From Thermoplasmata archaeon (GTDB taxonomy: Archaea > Thermoplasmatota > Thermoplasmata > GCA-020350865), in the NCBI GenBank assembly GCA_020351895.1, contig CP070672.1, positions 1,384,475 through 1,415,669 on the forward strand: a stretch of 31,195 nt of DNA, in the 5' to 3' direction. Below the pieces are notes generated by a model. The model searched no databases, had not been told where the DNA came from, and saw only the letters and a list, made by a program, of their open reading frames with translations. Below are positions 7,995 through 17,180 of this stretch, piece after piece; the stretch's first letter is position 1, and every line of letters begins with the position of its first letter. Position numbers and translations under genes: made by a program.

Positions 7995-9554
7995 ATGGAG
8001 GATGAAGAAAAGGTTGATATAGGTCAGGTTGTCTCTGCCAGTGTTCTTTCCGGTTTGGAGGTCAAATTGGCGCTGGATAACCCAGAGGACCTGAGAATCG
8101 GGTACCCAGCAATTGTGGAGGGAAAAAAATACGACTTCTACTGCATGGTGCATGACGTAATCAACGAGAAGATGGATATCGCTGAGAGGTTGGCTGGCTC
8201 CAAACTCAAGGAATCTGTGGTGCCAATCACTTCCATGCACGAAGGATACGGTGGCAAGATTTTTTACTCAAAGGCCAAGCTTAAACCCATTCAACTCATT
8301 GAAAAGGGCTCAGGTAACCTTTCAGAGCCGGAAACCATACCCCCGTACTTCTCAGACGCAAGGCATGCAACCAAATCTGATGTTGAAAAGCTATATGAAG
8401 TCACTCCAAGTTCTGCACCCATAGGCAATCTGCGGGGTGTGTCGAAGTTCAAGGTTAACATAGATTTTAAAAAGTTGGTTGAAAAACCATTTGGGATCTT
8501 CGGAAGAACCGGTTCGGGAAAGAGCATATTCAACAAGATACTCTGCACCTCTATTTTAGCCAGAAATAGGGCCAGTGTGCTTATATTTGACATGCACTCA
8601 GAATACGGAATGTTCTCGAAAACAGACAATACAGAGGGGCTGAAGTTCTTTTTTCCGGAAAGAGTTGAGATATTTTCCCTGGACCCTGAAATAAAAGAAG
8701 CAAAGCCCTTTTTAATCTCCCCACTGGAAATCAGACCAGCTGATATAATCGTGGCATTCCAGGATCTGTCAGGTGGGATGGTGGACGCGCTGTTCACTGT
8801 AAATAGACAAAGAGGTGATATGGACCTGATAACTGCCATTCAAAACGCTGATTTAGAAGACTTCAGGGAAGGAGAGCTTCATCCTGCCTCCCTCTCAGCA
8901 TTGCAGAGGAGAATCAATCGCTTGGATAGGTTCAAATTCATAAGAGAAACAGAAAAAGATGCTTTTTCAGCCATTCAAAACCTTGTGAAATCCGGAAAAT
9001 CCATTGTCATGGACTTTGGAAGGTACGGCACCAATCAGATGGCCTATCTGTTCGTGGCAAATGTCATGGCAAGAAGGTTCTTCGATCTGTACACAGAACA
9101 TAATGAGGAGTACCCTCGTCTTGTTGTCTTCCTTGAGGAAGCGCATAAATTCCTGGAGCCAAAAATCGCCTCCTTCACGATATTTGATAGGCTGGCCAGA
9201 GAAACGAGAAAGTTCAACCTCATCTTGGCCTTAATTGACCAGAGGCCTTCGAGAATCGATGATGAGGTAAGAAGCCAGTTGGCCAATAGGTTGGTTCTGT
9301 CAGTTAAGGAGCCTTCGGATATCTCTTCAGCGTTGGCCGGTGTTCCGGATAGAAGTGCCTGGGAGAATATCGTGGGCACGATTCCACCTAGGACGGTTGT
9401 GGTATTCGGCGATGCCATAAGGGTTCCTACAGTAATTGATGTGATGCACTACAATGCAGAGAATGTAAAGAAGGGGATAATCGGCCCTGGAAAGGAGTTA
9501 AACGGATTAAAAATCGAGAGAATTGCTAAGAAGGCTGATGAGATTTTCGGTTGA
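7995..9554 (+). CDS. herA: HerA hexameric DNA translocase/helicase
   Basis: HerA is an FtsK-HerA family ATPase that forms a hexameric ring, moves along duplex DNA and drives NurA during end resection. In the 519-residue protein, residues 5-100 form the N-terminal HAS beta-barrel (DIGQVVSASV...KYDFYCMVHDV). Walker A is GRTGSGKS at 170-177, DMHSEYG follows the first core strands, and Walker B with the catalytic Glu pair is RLVVFLEEAHKF at about 375-386. Sensor and Arg-finger regions (LIDQRPSRID; RSQLANRLVLSVKEPSD) follow. It is the last gene of the operon and ends 53 bases before the end of a convergent transporter gene. Confidence 0.95.
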   Translation: MEDEEKVDIGQVVSASVLSGLEVKLALDNPEDLRIGYPAIVEGKKYDFYCMVHDVINEKMDIAERLAGSKLKESVVPITSMHEGYGGKIFYSKAKLKPIQLIEKGSGNLSEPETIPPYFSDARHATKSDVEKLYEVTPSSAPIGNLRGVSKFKVNIDFKKLVEKPFGIFGRTGSGKSIFNKILCTSILARNRASVLIFDMHSEYGMFSKTDNTEGLKFFFPERVEIFSLDPEIKEAKPFLISPLEIRPADIIVAFQDLSGGMVDALFTVNRQRGDMDLITAIQNADLEDFREGELHPASLSALQRRINRLDRFKFIRETEKDAFSAIQNLVKSGKSIVMDFGRYGTNQMAYLFVANVMARRFFDLYTEHNEEYPRLVVFLEEAHKFLEPKIASFTIFDRLARETRKFNLILALIDQRPSRIDDEVRSQLANRLVLSVKEPSDISSALAGVPDRSAWENIVGTIPPRTVVVFGDAIRVPTVIDVMHYNAENVKKGIIGPGKELNGLKIERIAKKADEIFG

Positions 9555-9607
9555 GTTCTTGGGAGAATATTTGAGCTACGAAAAGGAGACAGAATTACTA
9601 AAGGAGC

Positions 9608-10585
9608 TCAGGGAAGGGGTTTTGTGGGTTCAACCTTTCTTGCTTTCTTTTCGTTCTTTTCATACTGCGCTATCACGACTCCGGATATGATCAGAGCAGC
9701 GAAAATTACTGTTGTCACTTTTATTACCTCTCCAGGCCAGAAGTATGAGATCGCAGTTGCAAAGATGGGTATGAGATAGATAAATAGAATGATTCTTGAA
9801 ACCTCAGAGGTCCTAAGAACGTGATACCATGCCAGGAGTGCCAAGGTGCCAGGAAGCATCGCCAGGAGAAGAACAATTACCCAGCCTCTTGTGGAAATCT
9901 GAGGAATTCTTTGAGCTGGAGATTCAAATACCATGAGTACGGCAAGAATCACGGTTCCCAAGAACATGCTCATGGTGGCCACAGTTAAGGGATCATATTT
10001 TTCCAGGATTTTCTTGCTCATAATTGAGGAAATTGCATAAGAAATAGCGGACAGTAAAACAAGGAAGTTGCCTATAGAAGTGGATCCCAGTAAATCCAAT
10101 CCACTACCTGTAACAAGTAGAAATGTACCGGATAAGGCGATCACTGTACCAATCACTTTATTTCTGACAAGTGGTTCTTTTAGAATGAATACTGCCAGGA
10201 TTATGGTGAATATGGGACCTGAGGCCTGTATAATGCTGCTTACATGGGCATAGGTCATGGTCATACCATAGTTCTGAAAAATATTAGGAAGTGTTATTCC
10301 CACAAGACCCAAACTGAAAAAGAACAATAAATCCTCTTTTAGGGGTCGAAGAAAACTTTCTTTCCCCCTTATAGCAACCATGAAAATAACCAAAGGAGCA
10401 ACACCTATGATATACCTAATGGCACCAAGGGTAATGGGCTCTATCTCATCCAAGGCCACTTTCAAAAGCGGAAAAGAAAGACCCCAACAAAATACAGCAA
10501 ATAACAATCCCATCATTCCAATAAGTGAAAGGGGAACATTTTCGGAGCTCTTTATATACTGGGCTCCTGAATGGTCTTTTACCAT
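9608..10585 (-). CDS. EamA/DMT-superfamily membrane transporter
   Basis: This is a 325-residue polytopic membrane protein with about ten hydrophobic helices arranged as two EamA repeats. The first repeat starts MMGLLFAVFCWGLSFPLLKVAL and includes RYIIGVAPLVIF. The second starts FLVLLSAISYAISSIMSKKIL. Family members export amino acids, metabolites or nucleotide sugars. The substrate cannot be read from sequence. The C-terminal end is basic and cytoplasmic. I start at the ATG at 10585 because an ATTTAA box on this strand (10609-10614) lies about 26 bases upstream, rather than at the TTG at 10600. It is divergent from taw3 and convergent with herA. Confidence 0.88.
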   Translation of the reverse strand: MVKDHSGAQYIKSSENVPLSLIGMMGLLFAVFCWGLSFPLLKVALDEIEPITLGAIRYIIGVAPLVIFMVAIRGKESFLRPLKEDLLFFFSLGLVGITLPNIFQNYGMTMTYAHVSSIIQASGPIFTIILAVFILKEPLVRNKVIGTVIALSGTFLLVTGSGLDLLGSTSIGNFLVLLSAISYAISSIMSKKILEKYDPLTVATMSMFLGTVILAVLMVFESPAQRIPQISTRGWVIVLLLAMLPGTLALLAWYHVLRTSEVSRIILFIYLIPIFATAISYFWPGEVIKVTTVIFAALIISGVVIAQYEKNEKKARKVEPTKPLP

Positions 10586-10682
10586 GAAACCGTTAATCAA
10601 GTTAATGAATTTAAAGACTTCTAATATATTATTTTAAAAAAAATCCACAAAGCTTCTTTACTTAAAAGATTATTCATGCCCA

Positions 10683-11264
10683 ATGTCCTGGGATAAGATT
10701 CGGCGGATGGAAAGTCTAAACAATAAAATAGATGAGGGAGAGGTGGACAAGGAGATATTACCACTAGTGGAAAGGATCAATTCCAATCCTAATTATTTTA
10801 CCACCAGCAGCTGTGCTGGAAGAATTGTCCTTTTGGAAATACCTGAATTGGGCGATAAAGAGAACGCTATATTTCTGGGTAAATGGCACCGTGAGGTCGC
10901 CGAAAAGGAGGTTTTAGCGGCGTATTCCAAGGCCCAGGAGAATACTACGATCTTCCTTTTGACCCAATCACCCATAATACATATAAGATGTAAGACCCTA
11001 AAAAGCGCCACCGAACTGAGAAATCTTGCCGTGGAGTCAGGATTGAAGTACTCCACAATAAAGTCCCTTACCTTGACCTCAAAAGATGAACCGCAAAAAA
11101 TCGTGGTTGAGATATTGAGTTCGGAAAATATCCACGTTCCTGTTGCTAGGGCTAAAAAGCTGTATCCAAACGAGGATTATCTCGGCTTTCTTGTGGAAAA
11201 CGCAAACCAAGCCCTAAGAAGGGCGAGAGAGAAGTTAGAGCGATTTAGGGCTAATATTGCCTAA
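10683..11264 (+). CDS. taw3: tRNA wybutosine-pathway methyltransferase Taw3 (TYW3-like)
   Basis: TYW3/Taw3 enzymes are SAM-dependent N4-methyltransferases acting on the tricyclic wyosine intermediate at G37 of tRNA-Phe, made from the Taw1 product. The 193-residue protein has the family signature YFTTSSCAGRI at 39-48 (compare SxSSCSGR), GKWHR at 66-70, IHIRCKTLKSATELRNLAVESG at about 98-120 and LGFLVENANQALRRAREKLERF at the end. No other wybutosine gene is in the window. The 3' end overlaps the convergent RNase gene by four bases, with no terminator space between them. Confidence 0.92.
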   Translation: MSWDKIRRMESLNNKIDEGEVDKEILPLVERINSNPNYFTTSSCAGRIVLLEIPELGDKENAIFLGKWHREVAEKEVLAAYSKAQENTTIFLLTQSPIIHIRCKTLKSATELRNLAVESGLKYSTIKSLTLTSKDEPQKIVVEILSSENIHVPVARAKKLYPNEDYLGFLVENANQALRRAREKLERFRANIA

Positions 11265-12487
11265 ATTTCGATATTCTCATTGAGTTTCGGCAGCAAAAAA
11301 TTGTATGAACCTTTCAATTCCCCAGATATGAGCTCTCTATTATCGCTGTGGCAGATTACGACATTTTCAGGCTCACAGCCGTGAATGAATTCAATCAATT
11401 CCTTGTGTCCAGAATGGGCAGAAAAGTCGAAAAAACCTATTTCGCAGTTCACCTTTTGATTCACACCTTGAATTCTTATCCTGCCCTCATCCATAAGTAG
11501 CCTACCATTGGTGCCCTCTACCTGGTAACCTGTTAGAAGTATTGCACTCTTTTTATCGTTTTTAAACTCCTTTATGTAACTCAAAACAGGGCCACCATCC
11601 AGCATCCCGCTGGTTGTGATGATCACATCACCCTTTAGGGCGTATTTCCTTCCTCGAAACGAGCGCACCATCTTCACCTTGTTTTTCATCCTTCTCAAAT
11701 TCTTCGGGGACTTAATGAATTGAGGCTTATTTAAATAAATATCTGTTATGCTGTTTCCCATACCATCCACATAGATCCTATGCCTTGAATGCAAGAGCAT
11801 GAGCATGATCTCCTGGGTCCTTCCAATGGCGAATGCGGGAATTATGACTTTTCCACCTCTGGAGACAACTTCATCCACCTTTTTTAAAAACTCGTACTCC
11901 AGTTTCACCCTTCTCGGATGGTTTCTTCCGGCGTAGGTTCCCTCGATTATTAGGGTATCGCATTTAACTGGTTTTGTGCCCTTTAAAAGTTGTGTGTCGA
12001 TGGTGTTGATGTCTCCAGTAAACAGGATATTTTTACTGCCTTGAAGTTCGAACATAGTGGCACCTGGAATATGGCCCGCATAGTGAATCGTGACTTCAAA
12101 TGGGCCGATTCGCCTCTTTTCGCCGAATTTAACTGTATCGAAGCTACCGGTTGTGATCCTGATATCGCCTTTATCGTACATCTGAGGATATCCTTCAAGC
12201 TCGCTAATTTTGTAGTTGTCATCGAAAAGTACCTCGCTGACCCTCTGGGTCATTATCGTCGCTAAAACAGGAATCTGGTACCTACCGCATACCCAGGGTA
12301 CCATCCCCGAATGATCAAGGTGGGCATGACTCAGCAGAAGGTAATCAACAGGAGGAGCTTCCAAAGGATACTTTGGGGGATCTGTTGCTGAAAGTCCATA
12401 ATCGAACAGAAGACGTAGGTTGTTCTCTTCAAGAAGCATACCCAGTCTGCCCACTTCTTCGGCCCCACCAAGGAATCTGATACGCAT
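11261..12487 (-). CDS. Beta-CASP metallo-beta-lactamase RNase, aCPSF2-like
   Basis: This is a predicted RNA endo- or 5'-exonuclease of the archaeal CPSF73-like family. The 408-residue protein has zinc-binding HAHLDHSG (H54, H56, D58, H59), HYAGHIPGATMF, LFTGDIN, beta-CASP motif A IIEGTYAGRNHP, motif B FSAHSGHKEL and motif C VICHSD. It has no N-terminal KH domains, so it matches the shorter aCPSF2 type rather than the KH-bearing termination factor aCPSF1. HAHLDH rather than HGHEDH argues against archaeal RNase J. Role in RNA processing or decay is inferred from family. Its 3' end overlaps taw3 by four bases. Confidence 0.9.
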   Translation of the reverse strand: MRIRFLGGAEEVGRLGMLLEENNLRLLFDYGLSATDPPKYPLEAPPVDYLLLSHAHLDHSGMVPWVCGRYQIPVLATIMTQRVSEVLFDDNYKISELEGYPQMYDKGDIRITTGSFDTVKFGEKRRIGPFEVTIHYAGHIPGATMFELQGSKNILFTGDINTIDTQLLKGTKPVKCDTLIIEGTYAGRNHPRRVKLEYEFLKKVDEVVSRGGKVIIPAFAIGRTQEIMLMLLHSRHRIYVDGMGNSITDIYLNKPQFIKSPKNLRRMKNKVKMVRSFRGRKYALKGDVIITTSGMLDGGPVLSYIKEFKNDKKSAILLTGYQVEGTNGRLLMDEGRIRIQGVNQKVNCEIGFFDFSAHSGHKELIEFIHGCEPENVVICHSDNRELISGELKGSYNFLLPKLNENIEI

Positions 12488-12620
12488 GTCGAGGATAATG
12501 AATTATCGGTTATTAATGTATCTGATGAAGCTGGATGGCGAATCTGGCAATAAAGAGATATTAAGGGATAAAAATGCCATAAAAAATAATTTGGTCGTAA
12601 AATAGATATAGGTATTGAAT

Positions 12621-12630
12621 ATTATATTAA
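12621..12630 (+). promoter_or_regulatory. TATA-like box of the small GTPase gene
   Basis: ATTATATTAA is centred 26 bases before the ATG at 12652, giving a predicted leaderless transcript and favouring that ATG over the GTG at 12643. Confidence 0.5.
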
Positions 12631-12651
12631 CCACCCTAACACGTGGTTTTG

Positions 12652-13200
12652 ATGGAAACAAACGTGGAGAAAAAGGTCTGCCTTCTGGGAGATTGGGGCG
12701 TTGGTAAGACCTCGCTTATTCGAAGGTTTGTTTATAATGCATATGATGACCGCTATTTGAGTACACTTGGAGTCAAGGTTTCGAAAAAGAGCATCGTAGT
12801 CAAGGATTTTAAAAAGAAGCCGTTTTTTAAGGTTAATCTCACGCTTTTAATCTGGGATTTGGTTGGTCAGAAGGGCTTTAACAATCTACAAAATTCCGCT
12901 TACAAGGGAACAAATGGTGCCCTTGTAGTATGCGATCTTACTCGACCAGATACTGTAGAGAGAATGGAGGGTTGGATTTCATCGTTGTTCAAAGTAACAA
13001 AGTCGATTCCTATCATCATATTGGCCAATAAAGTGGATTTAACAGGTAATAATGTTCCTTTCGAACTGAATGGAAAAATCATTGGCATCATGAGAAAATA
13101 CAAGACTCAATTCCTGCCCACAAGTGCCAAAACAGGCATGAACGTGGAAGATGCATTTTCTGGAATTGGAACCTTACTTACCACGAAGTTTTTTAAGTGA
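12652..13200 (+). CDS. Rab/Ras-like small GTPase
   Basis: This is a 182-residue single-domain GTPase with all five G motifs: G1 GDWGVGKTS (13-21), a switch I Thr in YLSTLGV, G3 WDLVGQ (68-73), G4 ANKVDL (125-130) and G5 TSAKTG (157-162). The Gln after DxxG, used for hydrolysis in Ras-like proteins, is Q73. The C terminus (TTKFFK) has no Cys, so eukaryote-type prenylation is not possible. Archaeal members of this family often work with Roadblock/LC7 proteins, and one is encoded at 2551-3099. The process it controls is unknown. It is convergent with the aIF5B gene. Confidence 0.9.
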   Translation: METNVEKKVCLLGDWGVGKTSLIRRFVYNAYDDRYLSTLGVKVSKKSIVVKDFKKKPFFKVNLTLLIWDLVGQKGFNNLQNSAYKGTNGALVVCDLTRPDTVERMEGWISSLFKVTKSIPIIILANKVDLTGNNVPFELNGKIIGIMRKYKTQFLPTSAKTGMNVEDAFSGIGTLLTTKFFK

Positions 13201-13206
13201 TATTAT

Positions 13207-13225
13207 AGATTATTCCCAATAATCT
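13207..13225. terminator. Perfect hairpin between convergent GTPase and aIF5B genes
   Basis: AGATTATT-CCC-AATAATCT is an 8-bp perfect inverted repeat with a 3-base loop, six bases after the GTPase stop and 21 bases after the aIF5B stop read on the other strand. Its place suggests a two-way terminator or transcript-end protector, although no long T run follows on either strand. Confidence 0.4.
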
Positions 13226-13246
13226 CAAAAAATCGCGAGCCGGGCC

Positions 13247-14995
13247 TCACATACCCCAGAACTGATCTTCCTTTCTCTTAATCTTGCATACCTTGTCCAA
13301 AACCTCTTGCTCGTCCACGTTCAAATCTGATTCACAAAGCCCTTTATAGTGCTCCCCTGGGATATCAACATACAAAATATCCTCGACACACAACTGACGA
13401 CCTATTGTCACGCCTTCCACAGAGATTGCCACTTCCTCCCCCATAATCGCCTCTTTCTGGCTCTTTCCTTCGCTTTGGATGCTTTTGATTTTTCCAACAA
13501 CCCTGCCATCCGCCCTAAGAATTCTCTGATCCGGCCGAATTCTTCCCGCCAGCACTCTGACCCCGATTATAGCTGGTTTGCTCACCCTAAATACACAGTC
13601 CGGTAGAACCTTGAACATACCCGGATGAGGGATTTCACATCTGGCCTCCTCATCCAGCTCCGTCTTCCTCTTTTCCCTCCATTCCTCGTAATCTTCCATT
13701 AGCTTATATACTATGGTGCTTTCGAAAACAACTGCATCAGAGCATGCGATTTCCTCCTTAGCATCGGGTAAAACCTTGACATTGAAGGCAAATAACGCCC
13801 TTTTTAGGGGATCTGAGGATGTTGCAGCCTCTATGACATCCCTTTTGGATACATCCCCTACCTGAGCCTTTTTTATGGGGATTTCCCTCTCCTTCAACTC
13901 GAATGCCAATGCTTCTAAGGAACCTATAGCATCGGCTTTTAGAACCAGTCCTTCCTCCTCGGTCTTAATCTCCAGCTTCATTTCAGATTGTATCTTTTGA
14001 ACGATGCTTTCAACATCCTCTCCTGCGACCTTCAAAGGGACCCCTGCTATTACGCCCTCCAAAATCGGAGCCGATATCTTCACTCCTGCCGCCGCAGATA
14101 CGCTTTCACAGGAATCGAACTGCTCCCTTGGATCCCTTATTTCATCAAGAGGCTTTGGCCGAAGAAGGGCTTTTACCTTGGTGATTACGGTCTCATGCGT
14201 TGTGCCAATTACAATTGTGTCTCCCTTTTTTATGGTTCCCTTATAGATTATTACATCTATGGTGGTCCCAAGACCACGCTCCTCCTTAACCTCCAAGATC
14301 GTGCCTTCAGCAGGCCCTTCCTCTGTTTCCAACTGCTTTTCCAGGTAACGCTGGGCAAGGCCTATCAGAATAAGAAGCATATCGGAAATGCCTTCATCAT
14401 GCTTTGCACTGACCGGGACCAGGGCAATGTTCTTTTGAAAATCAGATATCTTATCATATCTCTCTGATGAGAATCCATGGCTGTAAAGCTGCCCAATCAA
14501 TTCATAGAGCCTCTCGTCCAATTTAGATTTTACCTGCTCGGTTTGAGCCTCATAAGCCTCCAGAAAACTTCTTTTTTTTTCGGATCTCCATCCTGCCAAC
14601 CTATCGATCTTGTTTACAGCCACCACAAAGGGCGTCTTCTGCCTTTTTAGGATGTTTATGGATTCTATTGTTTGGGGCTTGAATCCCTCCATTACATCGA
14701 TTACCAAAACAGCAAGATCTGCTAAGGCTCCACCTCTCGCCCTTAGTGTTGTAAACGAATAATGACCTGGGGTGTCGATAAAAAGGAGCCCAGGTACGCT
14801 AAATTTCTTTCCCTTGAGCACCTCACCGCATATTTCCTCGATTGTTTCTATGGGCACCTCGGTTGCCCCTATGTGCTGTGTTATCTTTCCAGCTTCCCTG
14901 GCAGCCACAGTGCTTCCTCTGATATCGTCCAATAAAGTGGTCTTTCCATGGTCAACATGACCAAGGACGCTGACTATAGGCTGCCTTATTTTCAT
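13247..14995 (-). CDS. infB: Translation initiation factor aIF5B (IF2-like GTPase)
   Basis: aIF5B is the universal GTPase that promotes ribosomal subunit joining and initiator tRNA placement. In the 582-residue protein, G1 GHVDHGKT is at 12-19, switch I is around AGKITQHIGATEV, G3 DTPGH at 74-78 and G4 NKID at 128-131. Domains II-IV follow (EERGLGTTIDVIIYKG; LKADAIGSLEALA; IGVRVLAGRIRPDQ). Length and lack of the long bacterial or eukaryotic N-terminal extension fit the archaeal form. No intein interrupts the G motifs, which are a known insertion place in some archaea. The residue after DTPGH is Tyr where Glu is common. GAGGT lies about seven bases before the ATG. Confidence 0.97.
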   Translation of the reverse strand: MKIRQPIVSVLGHVDHGKTTLLDDIRGSTVAAREAGKITQHIGATEVPIETIEEICGEVLKGKKFSVPGLLFIDTPGHYSFTTLRARGGALADLAVLVIDVMEGFKPQTIESINILKRQKTPFVVAVNKIDRLAGWRSEKKRSFLEAYEAQTEQVKSKLDERLYELIGQLYSHGFSSERYDKISDFQKNIALVPVSAKHDEGISDMLLILIGLAQRYLEKQLETEEGPAEGTILEVKEERGLGTTIDVIIYKGTIKKGDTIVIGTTHETVITKVKALLRPKPLDEIRDPREQFDSCESVSAAAGVKISAPILEGVIAGVPLKVAGEDVESIVQKIQSEMKLEIKTEEEGLVLKADAIGSLEALAFELKEREIPIKKAQVGDVSKRDVIEAATSSDPLKRALFAFNVKVLPDAKEEIACSDAVVFESTIVYKLMEDYEEWREKRKTELDEEARCEIPHPGMFKVLPDCVFRVSKPAIIGVRVLAGRIRPDQRILRADGRVVGKIKSIQSEGKSQKEAIMGEEVAISVEGVTIGRQLCVEDILYVDIPGEHYKGLCESDLNVDEQEVLDKVCKIKRKEDQFWGM

Positions 14996-15125
14996 GGTGT
15001 TACCTCTAACCCCCTTAGAATGTGGGATTGGATATATGTAGTTTGTGGCAAATCAAAATCTTAATAACACATTGGTAATATTTTGCTAGATATGAAGTCA
15101 GTAACCGGTATGTTTGGTGGGGACC

Positions 15126-15557
15126 ATGGGTAATCCTCAAAATATTGATTATTTGAATTACTGTCAAAAAGGAAAGACAAAGGAATTTAAAATCCTTGCC
15201 ACCATTGCCAGGTTACTGATGATTATCTGGAGTATAATTGTACTTGGATTGGGAGCCTACCTTATACGGCTGGCCTTTTCAAACGATTATCATCATGGCA
15301 TGGCTGGATTTTACAGTATGCTGGTTGGAGTTGTCGTTATAATTCTCGGAATTCTAATCGTTGTTCTTATCATAATATCCTTTATTAGGAACAGGAACAG
15401 ATTTTGGACAGCTTCCGCTCTCTTTTTCGGTTTTGTGACAAGTTTTGTGTTCTTTGGGGCTTTATTTATTGTTGGTGCAATCGGATTCGTACTCTGTATC
15501 ACTGCCCTATCGCTTCTTATTCTTTCGAAAACGCAAGGAATATACAGGCAATATTGA
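15126..15557 (+). CDS. Hypothetical membrane protein
   Basis: I do not recognise this 143-residue protein. About 25 polar residues are followed by four hydrophobic helices: ILATIARLLMIIWSIIVLGL, a central GFYSMLVGVVVIILGILIVVLII helix, a third covering SALFFGFVTSFVFFGALF, and IVGAIGFVLCITALSLLIL. A short basic loop (FIRNRNR) sits between helices two and three. No catalytic or binding motif is visible. The ATG at 15126 is preferred to the TTG at 15114 and GTG at 15117 because GGTGGGG directly precedes it. It is divergent from aIF5B and convergent with the HNH gene. Confidence 0.7.
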   Translation: MGNPQNIDYLNYCQKGKTKEFKILATIARLLMIIWSIIVLGLGAYLIRLAFSNDYHHGMAGFYSMLVGVVVIILGILIVVLIIISFIRNRNRFWTASALFFGFVTSFVFFGALFIVGAIGFVLCITALSLLILSKTQGIYRQY

Positions 15558-15569
15558 TAGATATTGTTC

Positions 15570-16118
15570 CTATCTTCTCTTTATTAGGATGCTTTCTAAG
15601 CAATAAACAGTAAATTTCGTTTCCTCGCAGAGATAACCCACAGTGCAAATATTACACAATTCCTGCAAGGTGTCAACACCCATTCCCAGGGTTTTGTTCC
15701 TTTCATGGAGATCGTAAAGGAGTTTCAAGTACTTCCCTTCCACGATTCTTGGTAATTTATCCCTTTTTTCAAGGCCGAACCACTCATAAACTCCCTTATC
15801 GCTCTTTGAGGAGTTGCAACTCTTACAGGCCAAGACTGCATTATCTCCGATGTCGGGTCCTCCTCTGTTTTTTGGAATTAGGTGATCGATACTAAGAGAA
15901 GTTTGGTTCCCACAGTAGATGCATTCGTTTTTCCTTTCAAGTTCCTTAATATATTCTCGAATCGAGCCCGACCAGTTGATTTCTCCACTTTGCAGCTTCT
16001 TAAATCTGTCCATAATAAAGCGATAATTCTTCTTTCCGTATCCTGCCGACTCTGATATTAATTTTGAATACTGCCAATAAATCAGGTCTCGCACGGTTTT
16101 GATGGCGGCAGGCGGCAT
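15570..16118 (-). CDS. HNH endonuclease of the rSAM-TcmP cluster
   Basis: This is a 182-residue HNH nuclease. The beta-beta-alpha-metal core covers about 64-108. A zinc pair ECIYCG (C66, C69) is followed by LSIDHLIPKNRGGPD with catalytic H79, then DNAVLACKSCNSSK with N93 and a second zinc pair at C98 and C101. The C-terminal part has extra cysteines (LCNICTVGYLCEE), possibly another metal site. The N-terminal 55 residues are helical and basic and may bind nucleic acid. The ATG at 16118 is preferred to the GTG at 16127 because GGTGA lies five bases before it. It is the last gene of the rSAM-TcmP-HNH operon, about 50 bases after tcmP. No sign of a homing-endonuclease setting was seen. Confidence 0.88.
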   Translation of the reverse strand: MPPAAIKTVRDLIYWQYSKLISESAGYGKKNYRFIMDRFKKLQSGEINWSGSIREYIKELERKNECIYCGNQTSLSIDHLIPKNRGGPDIGDNAVLACKSCNSSKSDKGVYEWFGLEKRDKLPRIVEGKYLKLLYDLHERNKTLGMGVDTLQELCNICTVGYLCEETKFTVYCLESILIKRR

Positions 16119-16169
16119 ATTCTTCACCCGAATTGTATATTGGAATTTAATAAGATAAATGTTTTGAGA

Positions 16170-17159
16170 CTAATCGAAATTTCTAAGATCTACGATACGT
16201 TTGGCTTTTTTATCAAGTAATTTGGCAATATTTCTCCCTTTATCCGACCCTAACCTCTTTTTCATATGTTTTCTCCATTCTTCAGCTATGTGATCCGCAT
16301 TCGGACAATCTCCAACGAATAGTATCATTTTATAATGGGCTCCAGAGTTGTCTACAATTTCCACGCTTTTAAATACTGATTTATCTGTTTCAGTTAGAAC
16401 TCGATTTATAAAATGTGCTGTTAAATCCGATGGAATTTCCGCCGTTTCCCATTGCTCAGAACCTAAAAGCTCCGTTAGTCTTTGAACACAACCTCTTGAA
16501 CTCTTACTATCAGAAAGAGCTGCCTCCTTCACCCTCCAAACAGCATCCTCGTCCCAAGTTACCATGGCATCCCCTTTGCATTCTAATAAGGGACCAATAG
16601 CTTCCCAGGTCATTCCCTTTAATCCTTGAGGATCAATTACAATATAGGAAATAGAGTTGGTTTTTATCTTGTTCACGATTAAATGTGAGACATCTAAAAT
16701 ATCTTTTTCATATATTGAAATGACTTGATTAGGAGATAATAGTTTTAGTCGTGACCTTAGTGATTTTGCCTTTATTGGGTCAATTTCTACTCCAATGATT
16801 TTATCAAACGGGAAACCCTTCCCTAAGGCAGCACTTGATGCTGCTGGACAACTTCCACAAAGATAATCTCCAGCACGTTTAGTTCGAGTAACTCCACTAC
16901 CAGCCATTGTATCGACATATACAATATCGTATCCGTACTTATCTTTTAATTGTCTGTGTGCAATTGGTGTGAAAATCCCGACCCAGTAAGCGATAGAAAT
17001 AAGCTTTAGTAATGAATGATCATTATACTCATCTGTTACATCAGGATGTACCTTAATCAATTGTTTTCCTTTATTGAAAAAAGAGTTTAATGATTCAATA
17101 AAAAATTCCTCATTACTCTTCCTCGCCTTTGCTTTCGGAATTGTATCACACCCTTGCAC
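16170..17159 (-). CDS. tcmP: Three-Cys-motif partner protein TcmP, methyltransferase-like
   Basis: The 329-residue protein fits the TcmP family, named for its pairing with 'three-Cys motif' radical SAM proteins. The core looks like a class I SAM-dependent methyltransferase: motif I YVDTMAGSGVT (81-91) with the following GDYLCGSCPAA, motif II GVEIDP (123-128), EKDILDV (151-157) and a motif IV-like YIVIDPQGLKGM (172-182). DPQG in place of a DPPY/NPPF catalytic motif makes the methyl acceptor uncertain. The start is GTG at 17159, because the nearby ATG at 17161 is out of frame. It lies 21 bases after the radical SAM gene and before the HNH gene on the same strand. The DNA is AT-rich relative to flanking core genes. 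Confidence 0.82.
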   Translation of the reverse strand: MQGCDTIPKAKARKSNEEFFIESLNSFFNKGKQLIKVHPDVTDEYNDHSLLKLISIAYWVGIFTPIAHRQLKDKYGYDIVYVDTMAGSGVTRTKRAGDYLCGSCPAASSAALGKGFPFDKIIGVEIDPIKAKSLRSRLKLLSPNQVISIYEKDILDVSHLIVNKIKTNSISYIVIDPQGLKGMTWEAIGPLLECKGDAMVTWDEDAVWRVKEAALSDSKSSRGCVQRLTELLGSEQWETAEIPSDLTAHFINRVLTETDKSVFKSVEIVDNSGAHYKMILFVGDCPNADHIAEEWRKHMKKRLGSDKGRNIAKLLDKKAKRIVDLRNFD

Positions 17160-17180
17160 ATGATTAAAAATAACTACTTA

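Noticed and set aside
12527..12570. TGATGA near 12529 as a C/D-box RNA
   Set aside because: No D or D' box follows at a useful distance and the preceding base does not fit the C-box consensus.
13247..14995. Intein in aIF5B
   Set aside because: All G motifs are contiguous and total length is normal.
15570..16118. HNH gene as a homing endonuclease or group I intron part
   Set aside because: No interrupted host gene or intron-like flanks; close spacing to tcmP fits an operon.
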